NCBI RefSeq assembly: GCF_900111895.1
Contig: NZ_FOKB01000001.1
Location: 496,001-560,000, forward strand
Reading direction: 5' to 3'
DNA from: Pseudomonas simiae
GTDB taxonomy: Bacteria; Pseudomonadota; Gammaproteobacteria; Pseudomonadales; Pseudomonadaceae
DNA: 64,000 nucleotides
Below are positions 1 through 8,269 of this stretch, one piece after another. The translations under genes and the position numbers were made by a program. Below the pieces are notes generated by a model. That model was not told the origin of the DNA. It did no database searches and was given only the letters and a program-made list of their open reading frames with translations. Numbering within the stretch: position 1 is the stretch's first letter; every line of letters begins with the position of its first letter.

Positions 1-1427
1 GCCAGGGCCCGCCGCTGCGTTGGGGTGACGTGTACACCACCGACTCGAACTTCGCCAACCAGCTGGGCCTCAATGGCACGCTGTCGTTGATCGGCGCGGC
101 CAAGGCACGTTTCTCCGAGCACCGTGACAACACTTGGAAGGCCACACTGGAGCAGCCGCTGGCGACCCAGACCGTGCGTGACATGCTGGTGCTGCCGACA
201 GAAAAACTGGTGGATACCGACACCGCCGCCGTGCGCCGTGAGTTCACCCCGCCGGCCGAGAAAACCCTGCCAATCAAGAACGTCGTCGTGATCCTGATGG
301 AAAGCTTCGCCGGTCATTCGGTCGGTGCGCTGGGCCGTCCGGGCAATATCACGCCGTACTTCGACAAACTGTCCAAGGAAGGCCTGCTGTTCGACCGCTT
401 CTTCTCCAACGGCACGCACACCCACCAAGGGATGTTCGCCACCATGGCGTGCTTCCCGAACCTGCCGGCGTTCGAATACCTGATGCAGACCCCGGAAGGC
501 AGCCACAAGCTGTCGGGCCTGCCGCAGTTGCTCAGCGCGCGCAAGTTTGACGACGTGTACGTCTACAACGGTGATTTTGCCTGGGACAACCAGTCAGGCT
601 TCTTCAGCAACCAGGGCATGACCAACTTCATCGGTCGTAACGACTTCGTCGACCCGGTGTTCTCCGATCCGACGTGGGGCGTGTCCGACCAGGACATGTT
701 CAACCGTGGTCTGGAAGAGTTGAAAGCCCGTGAAGGCGGCAAGCCGTTCTATGCCCTGCTGCAAACCCTGTCCAACCACACGCCGTATGCGTTGCCGACA
801 CCATTGCCGGTGGAAAAGGTCACGGGCCGTGGCAGCCTCGACGAACATTTGACGGCGATGCGCTACTCCGACTGGGCCCTGGGCCAGTTCTTTGAAAAGG
901 CCCGCAAGGAGCCGTACTTCAAGGAAACCCTGTTTGTGATTGTCGGCGACCACGGTTTCGGTAACGAGCAACAGATTACTGAAATGGACCTGGGCCGCTT
1001 CAACGTGCCGATGCTGATGATCGCACCGGGCATACAGGAGAAGTTCGGCGAGCGTGATCACACCGTGGGGACCCAGATCGACATCGTGCCGACCATCATG
1101 GGCCGTCTCGGTGGCGAAACCCTGCACCAGTGCTGGGGCCGCGACCTGTTGAACCTGCCGGAAGGCGACAAGGGCTTCGGCGTGATCAAACCGTCGGGTA
1201 GCGACCAGACCGTGGCGCTGCTGACGGGCGACCGCGTGCTGGTATTGCCTAAGGAAATGCCGCCTAAGCTGTGGTCGTACGAACTGGGCGCCGAGCCAAG
1301 TGGTAAGGTCATTTCCGAATCGCCAGACGAGGCCGCACTGAAGCAGAAGCTTGAATCGTTCCTGCAGACAGCGACCAAGAGTCTGTTGGATAACACCGCA
1401 GGGGTGGTAGACGGTAAGCCGGACTAA
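1..1427 (+). CDS. LTA synthase family sulfatase / phosphoglycerol transferase-like protein, 5'-partial
   Basis: The reading frame is open from base 3 with no stop before 1427, so the gene starts upstream of the window and the N-terminal membrane part is missing. About 474 residues of the periplasmic alkaline-phosphatase-superfamily (sulfatase) domain are visible. The family's metal and nucleophile signatures are present: ILMESFAGHS (metal-binding Glu), NGTHTHQG (Thr nucleophile) and VGDHGFGNE (Asp-His pair). LtaS-type enzymes move phosphoglycerol groups from phosphatidylglycerol. Pseudomonads lack lipoteichoic acid, so the acceptor here is probably a glucan or another envelope glycan, which is inference. 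A strong terminator follows immediately. The superfamily assignment is secure; the substrate is not. Confidence 0.85.
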   Translation, partial: QGPPLRWGDVYTTDSNFANQLGLNGTLSLIGAAKARFSEHRDNTWKATLEQPLATQTVRDMLVLPTEKLVDTDTAAVRREFTPPAEKTLPIKNVVVILMESFAGHSVGALGRPGNITPYFDKLSKEGLLFDRFFSNGTHTHQGMFATMACFPNLPAFEYLMQTPEGSHKLSGLPQLLSARKFDDVYVYNGDFAWDNQSGFFSNQGMTNFIGRNDFVDPVFSDPTWGVSDQDMFNRGLEELKAREGGKPFYALLQTLSNHTPYALPTPLPVEKVTGRGSLDEHLTAMRYSDWALGQFFEKARKEPYFKETLFVIVGDHGFGNEQQITEMDLGRFNVPMLMIAPGIQEKFGERDHTVGTQIDIVPTIMGRLGGETLHQCWGRDLLNLPEGDKGFGVIKPSGSDQTVALLTGDRVLVLPKEMPPKLWSYELGAEPSGKVISESPDEAALKQKLESFLQTATKSLLDNTAGVVDGKPD

Positions 1428-1445
1428 TCGACCGGCAATAAAAAA

Positions 1446-1472
1446 GAGGCCTTCAAGAAGGCCTCTTTTTTT
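1446..1472 (+). terminator. Rho-independent terminator after the sulfatase gene
   Basis: A perfect 9-bp stem (GAGGCCTTC / GAAGGCCTC) with a 2-nt loop is followed by seven T residues, 19 bases after the stop codon. Flanking A and T runs extend the stem. The A tract on the left side lets it also serve the DUF3309 gene converging from the other strand. Confidence 0.9.
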
Positions 1473-1481
1473 GCCCGGCGT

Positions 1482-1634
1482 TTATATTTTGCCGAGCAAC
1501 AACAACACCAGCAGCACGACCAGGACCACGCCCAGGATGCCCGATGGGCCATAACCCCAGCTACGCGAGTGCGGGAACACCGGCAGGCCGCCCACCAGCA
1601 GGAGGATAAGGATAATGATCAGAATAAGGCTCAT
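1482..1634 (-). CDS. DUF3309 family small hydrophobic peptide
   Basis: This 50-residue minus-strand ORF begins MSLILIIILILLLVGGLPVF and continues through an HSRSWGYGPSG hinge to a second hydrophobic stretch ending LLLLGKI. The pattern, two membrane-embedded segments around a short Gly/Pro/aromatic turn, is that of DUF3309 proteins, which are common in Pseudomonas and other proteobacteria and have no established function. An AAGGA ribosome-binding site sits about 7 bases before the ATG. It converges on the upstream sulfatase gene and shares the terminator at 1446-1472. Family call from sequence pattern; cellular role unknown, probably inner membrane. Confidence 0.8.
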   Translation of the reverse strand: MSLILIIILILLLVGGLPVFPHSRSWGYGPSGILGVVLVVLLVLLLLGKI

Positions 1635-1972
1635 GGTTTTTTTCCTTGTAGGCCTTCTTTAAAGACCGGTTGTTTAAAAAGTAGGCCCGACTTAAAACCG
1701 ACTTAAATACGGACGCCTTAATAACTCCGACTGCACCTCTTCGTGGAAAATTCCCTGTTTTTTTAAAGCATTTTGCAGTGGCGCTTATTTCTTTTACTGC
1801 GTGAACACTTTCTTCTGCTTAGTTGAAAAAGATTGAACTTAGGCTACGCCTCGCTATCCGACCGAGCCCGCGGTTTGCCAGGGCTATTCATCACTCTGAT
1901 GGTGGATGGGTGTGGGAAAAACCTTCGCTACACTGCCGGTTACTTCTTCCGTGAACCACAAGGCTACTTCCT
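1635..1972. other. Intergenic region, 338 bases, divergent promoter zone
   Basis: This region lies between the divergently transcribed DUF3309 peptide gene and the SDR gene and must carry promoters for both. It is AT-richer than its surroundings around 1660-1830. I found no convincing -35/-10 pair, tRNA, or ORF with a ribosome-binding site in it. Confidence 0.5.
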
Positions 1973-2788
1973 ATGCAAAATCGCATGATGATCACTGGTG
2001 CCGGGTCGGGCCTGGGCCGCGAAATCGCTCTGCGCTGGGCCCGTGAAGGGTGGCAGTTGGCCTTGTCGGACGTCAGCGAACCGGGCCTGCAAGAAACCCT
2101 CAAGCGTGTACGCGAGAGCGGTGGCGACGGTTTTATCCAACGCTGCGATGTACGCGACTACAGCCAGCTCACCGCATTTGCCCAGGCGTGCGAAGTGAAG
2201 CTGGGTGGCATCGATGTGATCGTCAATAATGCCGGTGTGGCCTCGGGCGGGTTCTTCGCCGAACTGTCCCTGGAAGACTGGGACTGGCAGATCGCAATCA
2301 ACCTGATGGGTGTGGTCAAGGGGTGCAAGGCGTTCCTGCCGCTGCTGGAAAAGAGCAAGGGCCGCATTATCAACATCGCGTCGATGGCTGCGCTGATGCA
2401 GGGCCCTGCGATGAGCAACTACAACGTGGCCAAGGCCGGCGTGGTGGCGCTGTCGGAAAGCCTGCTGGTGGAACTCAAGCAGCAGGAAGTCGGCGTGCAC
2501 GTGGTGTGCCCATCGTTCTTCCAGACCAACCTGCTCGACTCGTTCCGTGGGCCAACCCCGGCGATGAAGGCCCAAGTGGGCAAGTTGCTTGAGAGCTCGC
2601 CGATCTCGGCGGCGGATATTGCCGATTACATCTACCAGCGCGTCGCGGAAGGCGAGTTCATGATCCTGCCCCACGAACAGGGGCGGATGGCGTGGGCGTT
2701 GAAGCAGAAGAACCCGCAGCTGCTCTATGACGAGATGACCACCATGGCCGACAAAATGCGCGCCAAAGCGCAGGCGGCCAAGGGCTGA
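1973..2788 (+). CDS. SDR family NAD(P)-dependent oxidoreductase
   Basis: A 271-residue classical short-chain dehydrogenase/reductase. The N terminus carries the Rossmann glycine motif TGAGSGLG (about residues 8-15), NNAG follows near residue 86, the catalytic Ser lies in the INIAS strand, and the active-site Tyr150-x3-Lys154 is in YNVAK. All signature residues are intact, so it is probably an active NAD(P)H-dependent enzyme. Nothing in sequence or context fixes the substrate. It is followed at about 130 bases by the csrA-type gene, with no clear terminator between. The ATG start gives the standard SDR N-terminal strand a few residues in. Confidence 0.9.
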   Translation: MQNRMMITGAGSGLGREIALRWAREGWQLALSDVSEPGLQETLKRVRESGGDGFIQRCDVRDYSQLTAFAQACEVKLGGIDVIVNNAGVASGGFFAELSLEDWDWQIAINLMGVVKGCKAFLPLLEKSKGRIINIASMAALMQGPAMSNYNVAKAGVVALSESLLVELKQQEVGVHVVCPSFFQTNLLDSFRGPTPAMKAQVGKLLESSPISAADIADYIYQRVAEGEFMILPHEQGRMAWALKQKNPQLLYDEMTTMADKMRAKAQAAKG

Positions 2789-2917
2789 TCAGGCGCTAGT
2801 CTGTCAGGCAATTTACCTGTCTTTGTAGGTGCTGCCTGTTTTCGCCGCGAGCCATTGCTGCGACCCATCCCCTGCGCGCATGGTCAAGGTCCTTTCACTA
2901 TTAAAAGGACAACCGCC

Positions 2918-3121
2918 ATGTTGGTCTTAAGCCGCGCTGTAGGCGAAGTCATCTCCATCGGCGATGACATCGCCGTACATATCCTTGAGTTGAACGGTAA
3001 ACAGGTCAAGTTCGGTGTGGAAGCACCGGCCGGGGTGCATGTTCATCGCGCGGAGGTGTACCAGAAAATCCTTGAGCGCCAAGACGCCAGACACCCTCCA
3101 GTGCCTGTGCCCAACCCCTGA
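2918..3121 (+). CDS. csrA: CsrA/Rsm family carbon storage regulator (accessory paralogue)
   Basis: A 67-residue RNA-binding translational regulator. It begins [17 protein letters not shown] and contains the conserved [10 protein letters not shown] motif that includes the key RNA-contacting Arg, followed by a short proline-rich tail. CsrA dimers bind GGA-containing stem-loops at ribosome-binding sites. The sequence departs from the usual Pseudomonas RsmA/RsmE type (MLILTR start), so I read it as a third, RsmI-like paralogue; that assignment is from memory and tentative. AAAAGGAC precedes the ATG at good spacing, which favours this start over a longer in-frame extension from 2855. It converges with yheU. 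Confidence 0.88.
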   Translation: MLVLSRAVGEVISIGDDIAVHILELNGKQVKFGVEAPAGVHVHRAEVYQKILERQDARHPPVPVPNP

Positions 3122-3129
3122 AACCCCGG

Positions 3130-3357
3130 TCAGTCGAACAGATGCTTGGGCACATCGTGCTTGAGCATCAACTGGCACTGCTCGCTTTCCGGGTCGAATA
3201 CGATCAGCGCCTGGCCCTTGGTCAGCGCCTGGCGTACGCGCAGCACGCGGGTTTCCAGGGGCGTGTCGTCGCCATTGTCGGTGCCGTCACGGGTGACGAA
3301 GTCTTCGATCAGGCGGGTCAGGGTGTCGACTTCAAGTGCGTCGTAGGGAATCAGCAT
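3130..3357 (-). CDS. yheU: YheU family protein (UPF0270)
   Basis: This 75-residue protein, MLIPYDALEVDTLTRLIEDF... ending LMLKHDVPKHLFD, matches the conserved UPF0270/YheU family of gammaproteobacteria along its whole length, including the FVTRDGTDNGDDTP loop. Function is not established in the family. It lies convergent to and only 8 bases from the csrA-type gene, and about 60 bases downstream of the M42 peptidase gene in the same direction, so it may be read through from the NAGGN operon. Confidence 0.85.
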   Translation of the reverse strand: MLIPYDALEVDTLTRLIEDFVTRDGTDNGDDTPLETRVLRVRQALTKGQALIVFDPESEQCQLMLKHDVPKHLFD

Positions 3358-3416
3358 ACAAGCCTCGGGTAATGGATCCCGGCGATGCTACTGCGCCGGG
3401 ACCCCAGTTGCCAGCC

Positions 3417-4601
3417 TCAGGACTTGTTGCCCACCAGGCTGTCTACCGACGGCACACGTGTGTCGCTCTCCATCTGCGTCTCGTGCTCGATCTGATGACT
3501 GAACCGATCCAGGGAACCCTGGGCCGGTTGTGCATCGCTGGCGAACACCGGCGGGCTGAGAATGTAAGCGCCCAGCAAGCGACTCAGGGCCGCGAGGCTA
3601 TCGATGTGGGTACGTTCGTAGCCGTGGGTCGCATCACAACCGAATGCCAACAAGGCAGTGCGGATATCGTGGCCGGCAGTGACCGCCGAATGCGCATCGC
3701 TGAAGTAATAGCGGAAGAGGTCGCGGCGTACTGGCAGTTCATTGTCCGACGCCAGACGCAGCAGATGCCGTGACAGGTGATAGTCATACGGCCCGCCGGA
3801 ATCCTGCATCGCCACGCTCACCGCGTGCTCGCTGGAGTGCTGGCCGGGGGCGACGGGGGCGATATCGATGCCGACAAACTCACTGACGTCCCAGGGCAGA
3901 GCGGCCGCCGCACCGCTGCCGGTCTCCTCGGTGATGGTGAACAGTGGATGGCAGTCGATGAGCAAGGGTTCGCCACTGTCGACGATGGCCTTGAGCGCAG
4001 CGAGGAGGGCGGCAACACCGGCTTTGTCATCCAGATGGCGGGCGCTGATGTGGCCGCTCTCAGTGAACTCCGGCAGTGGGTCGAAGGCCACATAATCGCC
4101 GATGCCAATCCCCAAAGAATCGCAATCGGCACGGGTCGCGCAGTAGGCGTCCAGGCGCAACTCCACGTGGTCCCAGCTCACCGGCATTTCGTCCACCGCG
4201 GTGTTGAACGCATGCCCGGACGCCATCAATGGCAACACACTGCCACGGATCACGCCGTTATCGGTAAACAGGCTGACACGGCTACCTTCGGCAAACCGGC
4301 TCGACCAGCAGCCCACTGGCGCCAGGCTCAGGCGGCCGTTGTCCTTGATCGCGCGCACGGCGGCGCCGATGGTGTCCAGATGCGCGGACACGGCGCGGTC
4401 GGGGCTGTTTTTCTGGCCTTTCAAGGTGGCGCGGATGGTGCCGCGCCGGGTCATTTCAAACGGGATACCCAGTTCTTCCAGACGCTCGGCGACGTAGCGC
4501 ACGATGGTGTCGGTAAACCCGGTGGGGCTGGGAATGGCGAGCATTTCCAGCAGGACTTTTTGCAGGTAATTCAGATCCGGTTCGGGGATGGTTCGGCTCA
4601 T
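3417..4601 (-). CDS. M42 family aminopeptidase of the osmoprotectant NAGGN system
   Basis: A 394-residue zinc/cobalt peptidase-like protein, third gene of the NAGGN operon. Visible metal and catalytic motifs of the M42/M20-type fold are SAHLDTIG, HLDDKAG and ITEETGSG, and the C-terminal part has SDAHSAV. M42 enzymes are cytosolic aminopeptidases. The NAGGN-associated subfamily is always found with the two biosynthetic genes and is presumed to degrade or recycle the dipeptide osmolyte, though its reaction is not firmly established. The spacing of 24 bases from the ngg stop codon supports one transcript with ngg and asnO. The N terminus MSRTIPEPDLNYLQK is typical of the group. Confidence 0.87.
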   Translation of the reverse strand: MSRTIPEPDLNYLQKVLLEMLAIPSPTGFTDTIVRYVAERLEELGIPFEMTRRGTIRATLKGQKNSPDRAVSAHLDTIGAAVRAIKDNGRLSLAPVGCWSSRFAEGSRVSLFTDNGVIRGSVLPLMASGHAFNTAVDEMPVSWDHVELRLDAYCATRADCDSLGIGIGDYVAFDPLPEFTESGHISARHLDDKAGVAALLAALKAIVDSGEPLLIDCHPLFTITEETGSGAAAALPWDVSEFVGIDIAPVAPGQHSSEHAVSVAMQDSGGPYDYHLSRHLLRLASDNELPVRRDLFRYYFSDAHSAVTAGHDIRTALLAFGCDATHGYERTHIDSLAALSRLLGAYILSPPVFASDAQPAQGSLDRFSHQIEHETQMESDTRVPSVDSLVGNKS

Positions 4602-4625
4602 AAAGACTCCTAGGGTTCGGATCGT

Positions 4626-6359
4626 TCAGCTATGGGGAAACAGCAAATCCACAAATTTCTCCGCGGTAGGCTGCGGTTCATGATTGGCCAGGCCGGCCCG
4701 TTCGTTGGCTTCGATAAACACGTACTCGGGTTGATCGGCAGCGGGCACCATCAGGTCGAGGCCCACCATGGGGATGTCCAGGGCGCGGGCGGCGCGCACG
4801 GCGGCGTCCACCAGCGTGGGGTGCAATATGTCGGTGACGTCTTCCAGGCAGCCGCCGGTGTGCAGGTTGGCGGTGCGGCGCACGGCCAGGGTCTGGCCAC
4901 GGGGCAGGATGCTGCTGTAGTCGAAACCGGCGGCGTGCAAGGTGCGTTCGGTCTCACCATCCAGGGGAATTTTGCTTTCGCCGTCGGTGGCAGCCTGGCG
5001 GCGACGGCTTTGGGCTTCGATCAACGCGCCGATGGAGTGATGGCCGTCGCCGGTCACCTCGGCAGGACGACGGATCGCCGCGGCGACCACCTCGAAACCG
5101 ATCACCAGGATGCGCAGGTCCAGACCTTCGTGAAAGCTCTCCAGCAACACACGGCTGTCGAACTGGCGCGCGGTTTCAATCGCCTGTTGCACCTCTTCGA
5201 TGCTCTGCAAATCCACCGCCACGCCCTGGCCTTGCTCGCCATCCAGTGGCTTGACGACGATACGCTGGTGTTCATCGAGGAAGTCCAGGTTGTCATCGGC
5301 GCTGCCTGCCAATTGCTGCGACGGCAGCTTTAAACCGGCGGCTTTCAGCACTTTATGGGTCAGGCTTTTGTCCTGGCACAGGGTCATGCTGATGGCGCTG
5401 GTCAAATCGCTCAAGGATTCACGGCAACGCACGCGACGCCCACCGTGGCTCAAGGTAAATAACCCGGCATCCGCATCATCCACCTGTACGTCAATACCAC
5501 GCCGGTGGGCCTCCTCGACAATGATCCGCGCATAGGGATTGAACCCCGCCTGCGGGCCCGGGCCGAGGAACAACGGCTGGTTGATGCCGTTCTTGCGCTT
5601 GATCGCAAAGGTGGTCAGCGCGCGGAAGCCGAGCTTGGCGTAGAGGTTCTTGGCCTGACGGTTGTCGTGCAGCACCGACAGATCCAGGTAACTCAGGCCA
5701 CGGCTCATGAAGTGTTCCACCAAATGGCGCACCAACACTTCACCCACCCCGGGCCGGGTGCATTGCGGGTCGACCGCCAGGCACCACAGGCTGCAACCGT
5801 TTTCCGGGTCGTGAAAAGCTTTCTGGTGATTGAGGCCCATTACGCTGCCGATCACGGCGCCGCTGTCTTCATCCTCGGCCAGCCAATACACCGGGCCACC
5901 TTGGTGGCGTGGGGTGAGGCGTTCGGCGTCGACGGGCAACATGCCGCGCCCTTGATACAACTGATTCACTGCCAGCCAATCCGCCTCGGACTGCACCCGG
6001 CGAATGCGGAAACCGCGAAATACCCGAGTCGCTGGGCGATAGTCGCTGAACCACAGGCGCAAGGTATCAGACGGATCAAGGAACAACTGCTGCGGATCAA
6101 TCCCCAATATCTGCTGGGGCGCGGCCACGTAGAGCGCGATATCCCTTTCGCCAGCCTGCTCGTTGAGCAACTCCTGGGCGAGGCTGGCGGGGTCTGGAAA
6201 TGTATGACCGATCAACAATCGGCCCCAACCGCAATGCACGGCAATCGGTTCGGCCGCCAAGGGGCTACCATCTTCGGCCAGGCGCGCTTGCAGGCGCTCG
6301 TAAGTGGGCGCCTGGCCTTTGAGCAAGCGTTGGCTGTAAGCCGCTGCGTGGGGTTTCAT
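4626..6359 (-). CDS. ngg: N-acetylglutaminylglutamine synthetase
   Basis: A 577-residue two-domain enzyme. The N-terminal part (about residues 100-270) is a GNAT acetyltransferase, with motif A-like DPQCTRPGVGEVLVRHLVEHF and a C-terminal YAKLGFR segment. The C-terminal part (about 290-575) is an ATP-grasp ligase, with IVVKPLDGEQGQGV and the metal-binding end VFIEANERAGL. Together they make N-acetylglutaminylglutamine, the precursor of the compatible solute NAGGN. The start lies only 3 bases downstream of the asnO stop, so the two are surely co-transcribed. The fusion of acetyltransferase and ligase is the normal architecture for this family. Confidence 0.92.
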   Translation of the reverse strand: MKPHAAAYSQRLLKGQAPTYERLQARLAEDGSPLAAEPIAVHCGWGRLLIGHTFPDPASLAQELLNEQAGERDIALYVAAPQQILGIDPQQLFLDPSDTLRLWFSDYRPATRVFRGFRIRRVQSEADWLAVNQLYQGRGMLPVDAERLTPRHQGGPVYWLAEDEDSGAVIGSVMGLNHQKAFHDPENGCSLWCLAVDPQCTRPGVGEVLVRHLVEHFMSRGLSYLDLSVLHDNRQAKNLYAKLGFRALTTFAIKRKNGINQPLFLGPGPQAGFNPYARIIVEEAHRRGIDVQVDDADAGLFTLSHGGRRVRCRESLSDLTSAISMTLCQDKSLTHKVLKAAGLKLPSQQLAGSADDNLDFLDEHQRIVVKPLDGEQGQGVAVDLQSIEEVQQAIETARQFDSRVLLESFHEGLDLRILVIGFEVVAAAIRRPAEVTGDGHHSIGALIEAQSRRRQAATDGESKIPLDGETERTLHAAGFDYSSILPRGQTLAVRRTANLHTGGCLEDVTDILHPTLVDAAVRAARALDIPMVGLDLMVPAADQPEYVFIEANERAGLANHEPQPTAEKFVDLLFPHS

Positions 6360-6362
6360 TGA

Positions 6363-8135
6363 TCAGATTCCTTGTTCGCTGAGCCACAGGTTCAGCGCCG
6401 CCAGTTGCCACAGCTTGGAGCCGCGCAGCGGGGTCAGTTGGCCTTGCGGGTCGGTGAGCAAGCGGTCGAGCATGGTCGGGTTGAACAGGCCGCGATCCTG
6501 GCTCGGGTCGAGCAGCAGTTCACGCACCCAGTTCAGGGTATCGCCCTGCAAATGCTTGAGGCCCGGCACCGGGAAGTAGCCTTTCTTACGGTCGATGACT
6601 TCGCTCGGAATCACGCGGCGCGCGGCCTCCTTCAAGACTTGCTTGCCGCCGTCGGGCAGTTTGAACTGGCCGGGCACGCGGGCCGAGAGTTCGACCAGGC
6701 GGTAATCGAGAAACGGCGTACGTGCTTCCAGGCCCCAGGCCATGGTCATGTTGTCGACGCGTTTGACCGGGTCATCTACCAGCATCACCGTGCTGTCCAG
6801 GCGCAGAGCCTTGTCCACGGCGGCGTCGGCGCCGGGCATGGCGAAATGTTCGCGCACGAAGTCGCCGGCGGCATCATTGGCAGTCAGCCATTTCGGCGCG
6901 ACAGTGGCCGCGTAATCGTCGTAACTGCGGTCGAAAAACGCGTCGCGGTAAGCGGCATAGGGATCGCTCGCGCCGTCCACCTGCGGGTACCAGTGGTAAC
7001 CGGCGAACAGTTCATCTGCGCCCTGGCCGCTCTGCACCACTTTGCAATGCTTGGCCACTTCCCGCGACAGCAGGTAGAAGGCGATGCAATCGTGGCTGAC
7101 CATCGGCTCGCTCATGGCACGGAACGCCGCCGGCAATTGCTCGATGATCTCGCTTTCGGCGATGCGTAACTGGTGGTGGCGGGTGCCATAGTGCTTGGCG
7201 ATCAGGTCGGAGTACTGGAACTCGTTCCCGGCCTCGCCGCCGGCGTCTTCAAAACCGATGGAAAATGTCGACAGATCCTGCACGCCCACTTCCCGCAGCA
7301 GGCCGACGAGCATGCTTGAGTCGACGCCACCGGAAAGCAGCACGCCCACATCCACCGCCGCGCGTTGGCGAATGGCCACGGCTTCGCGCGTGCTGTCGAG
7401 GACGCGGTCGGTCCAGTCTTCCAGGGTCAGGTTTTTTTCATCTTCATGTGGGCCGTAGGGCAGGGTCCACCAGGGTTTCTGTTCTGTCTTGCCGCTGGCG
7501 TCGATGCGCATCCAGCTCGCCGGCGGCAGTTTTTCAATGCCCGCCAGCAAGGTACGCGGCGCAGGCACCACGGCATGGAAATTCAGATAGTGATTGAGGG
7601 CGACCGGATCGAGGATCGGGTTGATATCACCGCCCTTGAGCAGCGCGGGCAATGCCGAGGCGAAGCGCAGGCGCTGGCCGGTGCGCGACAGGTACAAGGG
7701 CTTCACCCCAAGGCGGTCGCGGGCAATAAACAGTCGCTGGGCATCACGTTCCCAGATGGCAAAGGCAAACATGCCATTGAGCTTGGGCAGCAGCGCCTCG
7801 CCCCAGGCGTGATAACCCTTGAGGAGGACTTCGGTGTCGCCACCGGAATAGAAGGCGTAGCCCAAGGCTTCCAGCTCTTGACGCAATTCCGGGAAGTTAT
7901 AGATCGCGCCGTTGAAGGCCAGGCTGAGGCCGAGCTGCGAATCGACCATCGGTTGGGCTGAGCCGTCCGAAAGGTCCATGATTTTCAGGCGACGGTGGCC
8001 CAGGGCAATCGGCCCTTGGGCATGAAAGCCCCAGGCATCAGGGCCGCGTGGGGCCAGGTGATGGGTGATGCGCTCAATCGCAGCCAGGTCGGCAGGTTGG
8101 GCATCGAAACGTAATTCTCCAGCTAATCCGCACAT
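6363..8135 (-). CDS. asnO: N-acetylglutaminylglutamine amidotransferase (asparagine synthase-like)
   Basis: A 590-residue class II glutamine amidotransferase. Cys2 of MCGLAGELRFD is the N-terminal nucleophile for glutaminase activity. The synthetase half contains the ATP pyrophosphatase P-loop LLSGGVDSS. It amidates N-acetylglutaminylglutamine to the osmolyte NAGGN. It is the first gene of the minus-strand operon asnO-ngg-M42 peptidase. GGTAAGGAATTT precedes the ATG. About 130 bases separate it from mnmC upstream on the same strand, and that gap should carry the operon promoter, expected to respond to osmotic stress. The neighbours decide the assignment over ordinary AsnB. Confidence 0.92.
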   Translation of the reverse strand: MCGLAGELRFDAQPADLAAIERITHHLAPRGPDAWGFHAQGPIALGHRRLKIMDLSDGSAQPMVDSQLGLSLAFNGAIYNFPELRQELEALGYAFYSGGDTEVLLKGYHAWGEALLPKLNGMFAFAIWERDAQRLFIARDRLGVKPLYLSRTGQRLRFASALPALLKGGDINPILDPVALNHYLNFHAVVPAPRTLLAGIEKLPPASWMRIDASGKTEQKPWWTLPYGPHEDEKNLTLEDWTDRVLDSTREAVAIRQRAAVDVGVLLSGGVDSSMLVGLLREVGVQDLSTFSIGFEDAGGEAGNEFQYSDLIAKHYGTRHHQLRIAESEIIEQLPAAFRAMSEPMVSHDCIAFYLLSREVAKHCKVVQSGQGADELFAGYHWYPQVDGASDPYAAYRDAFFDRSYDDYAATVAPKWLTANDAAGDFVREHFAMPGADAAVDKALRLDSTVMLVDDPVKRVDNMTMAWGLEARTPFLDYRLVELSARVPGQFKLPDGGKQVLKEAARRVIPSEVIDRKKGYFPVPGLKHLQGDTLNWVRELLLDPSQDRGLFNPTMLDRLLTDPQGQLTPLRGSKLWQLAALNLWLSEQGI

Positions 8136-8269
8136 AAATTCCTTACCGGTTTTTCCGTTGGGGAGGGGCCATTCTCAATACGCCCAAAGGGCGCGTACCC
8201 AGAAACTGACCCAGTGCTATCCGCGGAGTTTTAGACCAATAAGTTATAAGGCAAATAGCCGTGATGGCT

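Noticed and set aside
4632..5333. Long plus-strand open frame opposite ngg, and similar long frames opposite other genes
   Set aside because: These are antisense shadows of GC-rich coding sequence; products are His/Gln/Arg-rich without family signatures or ribosome-binding sites.
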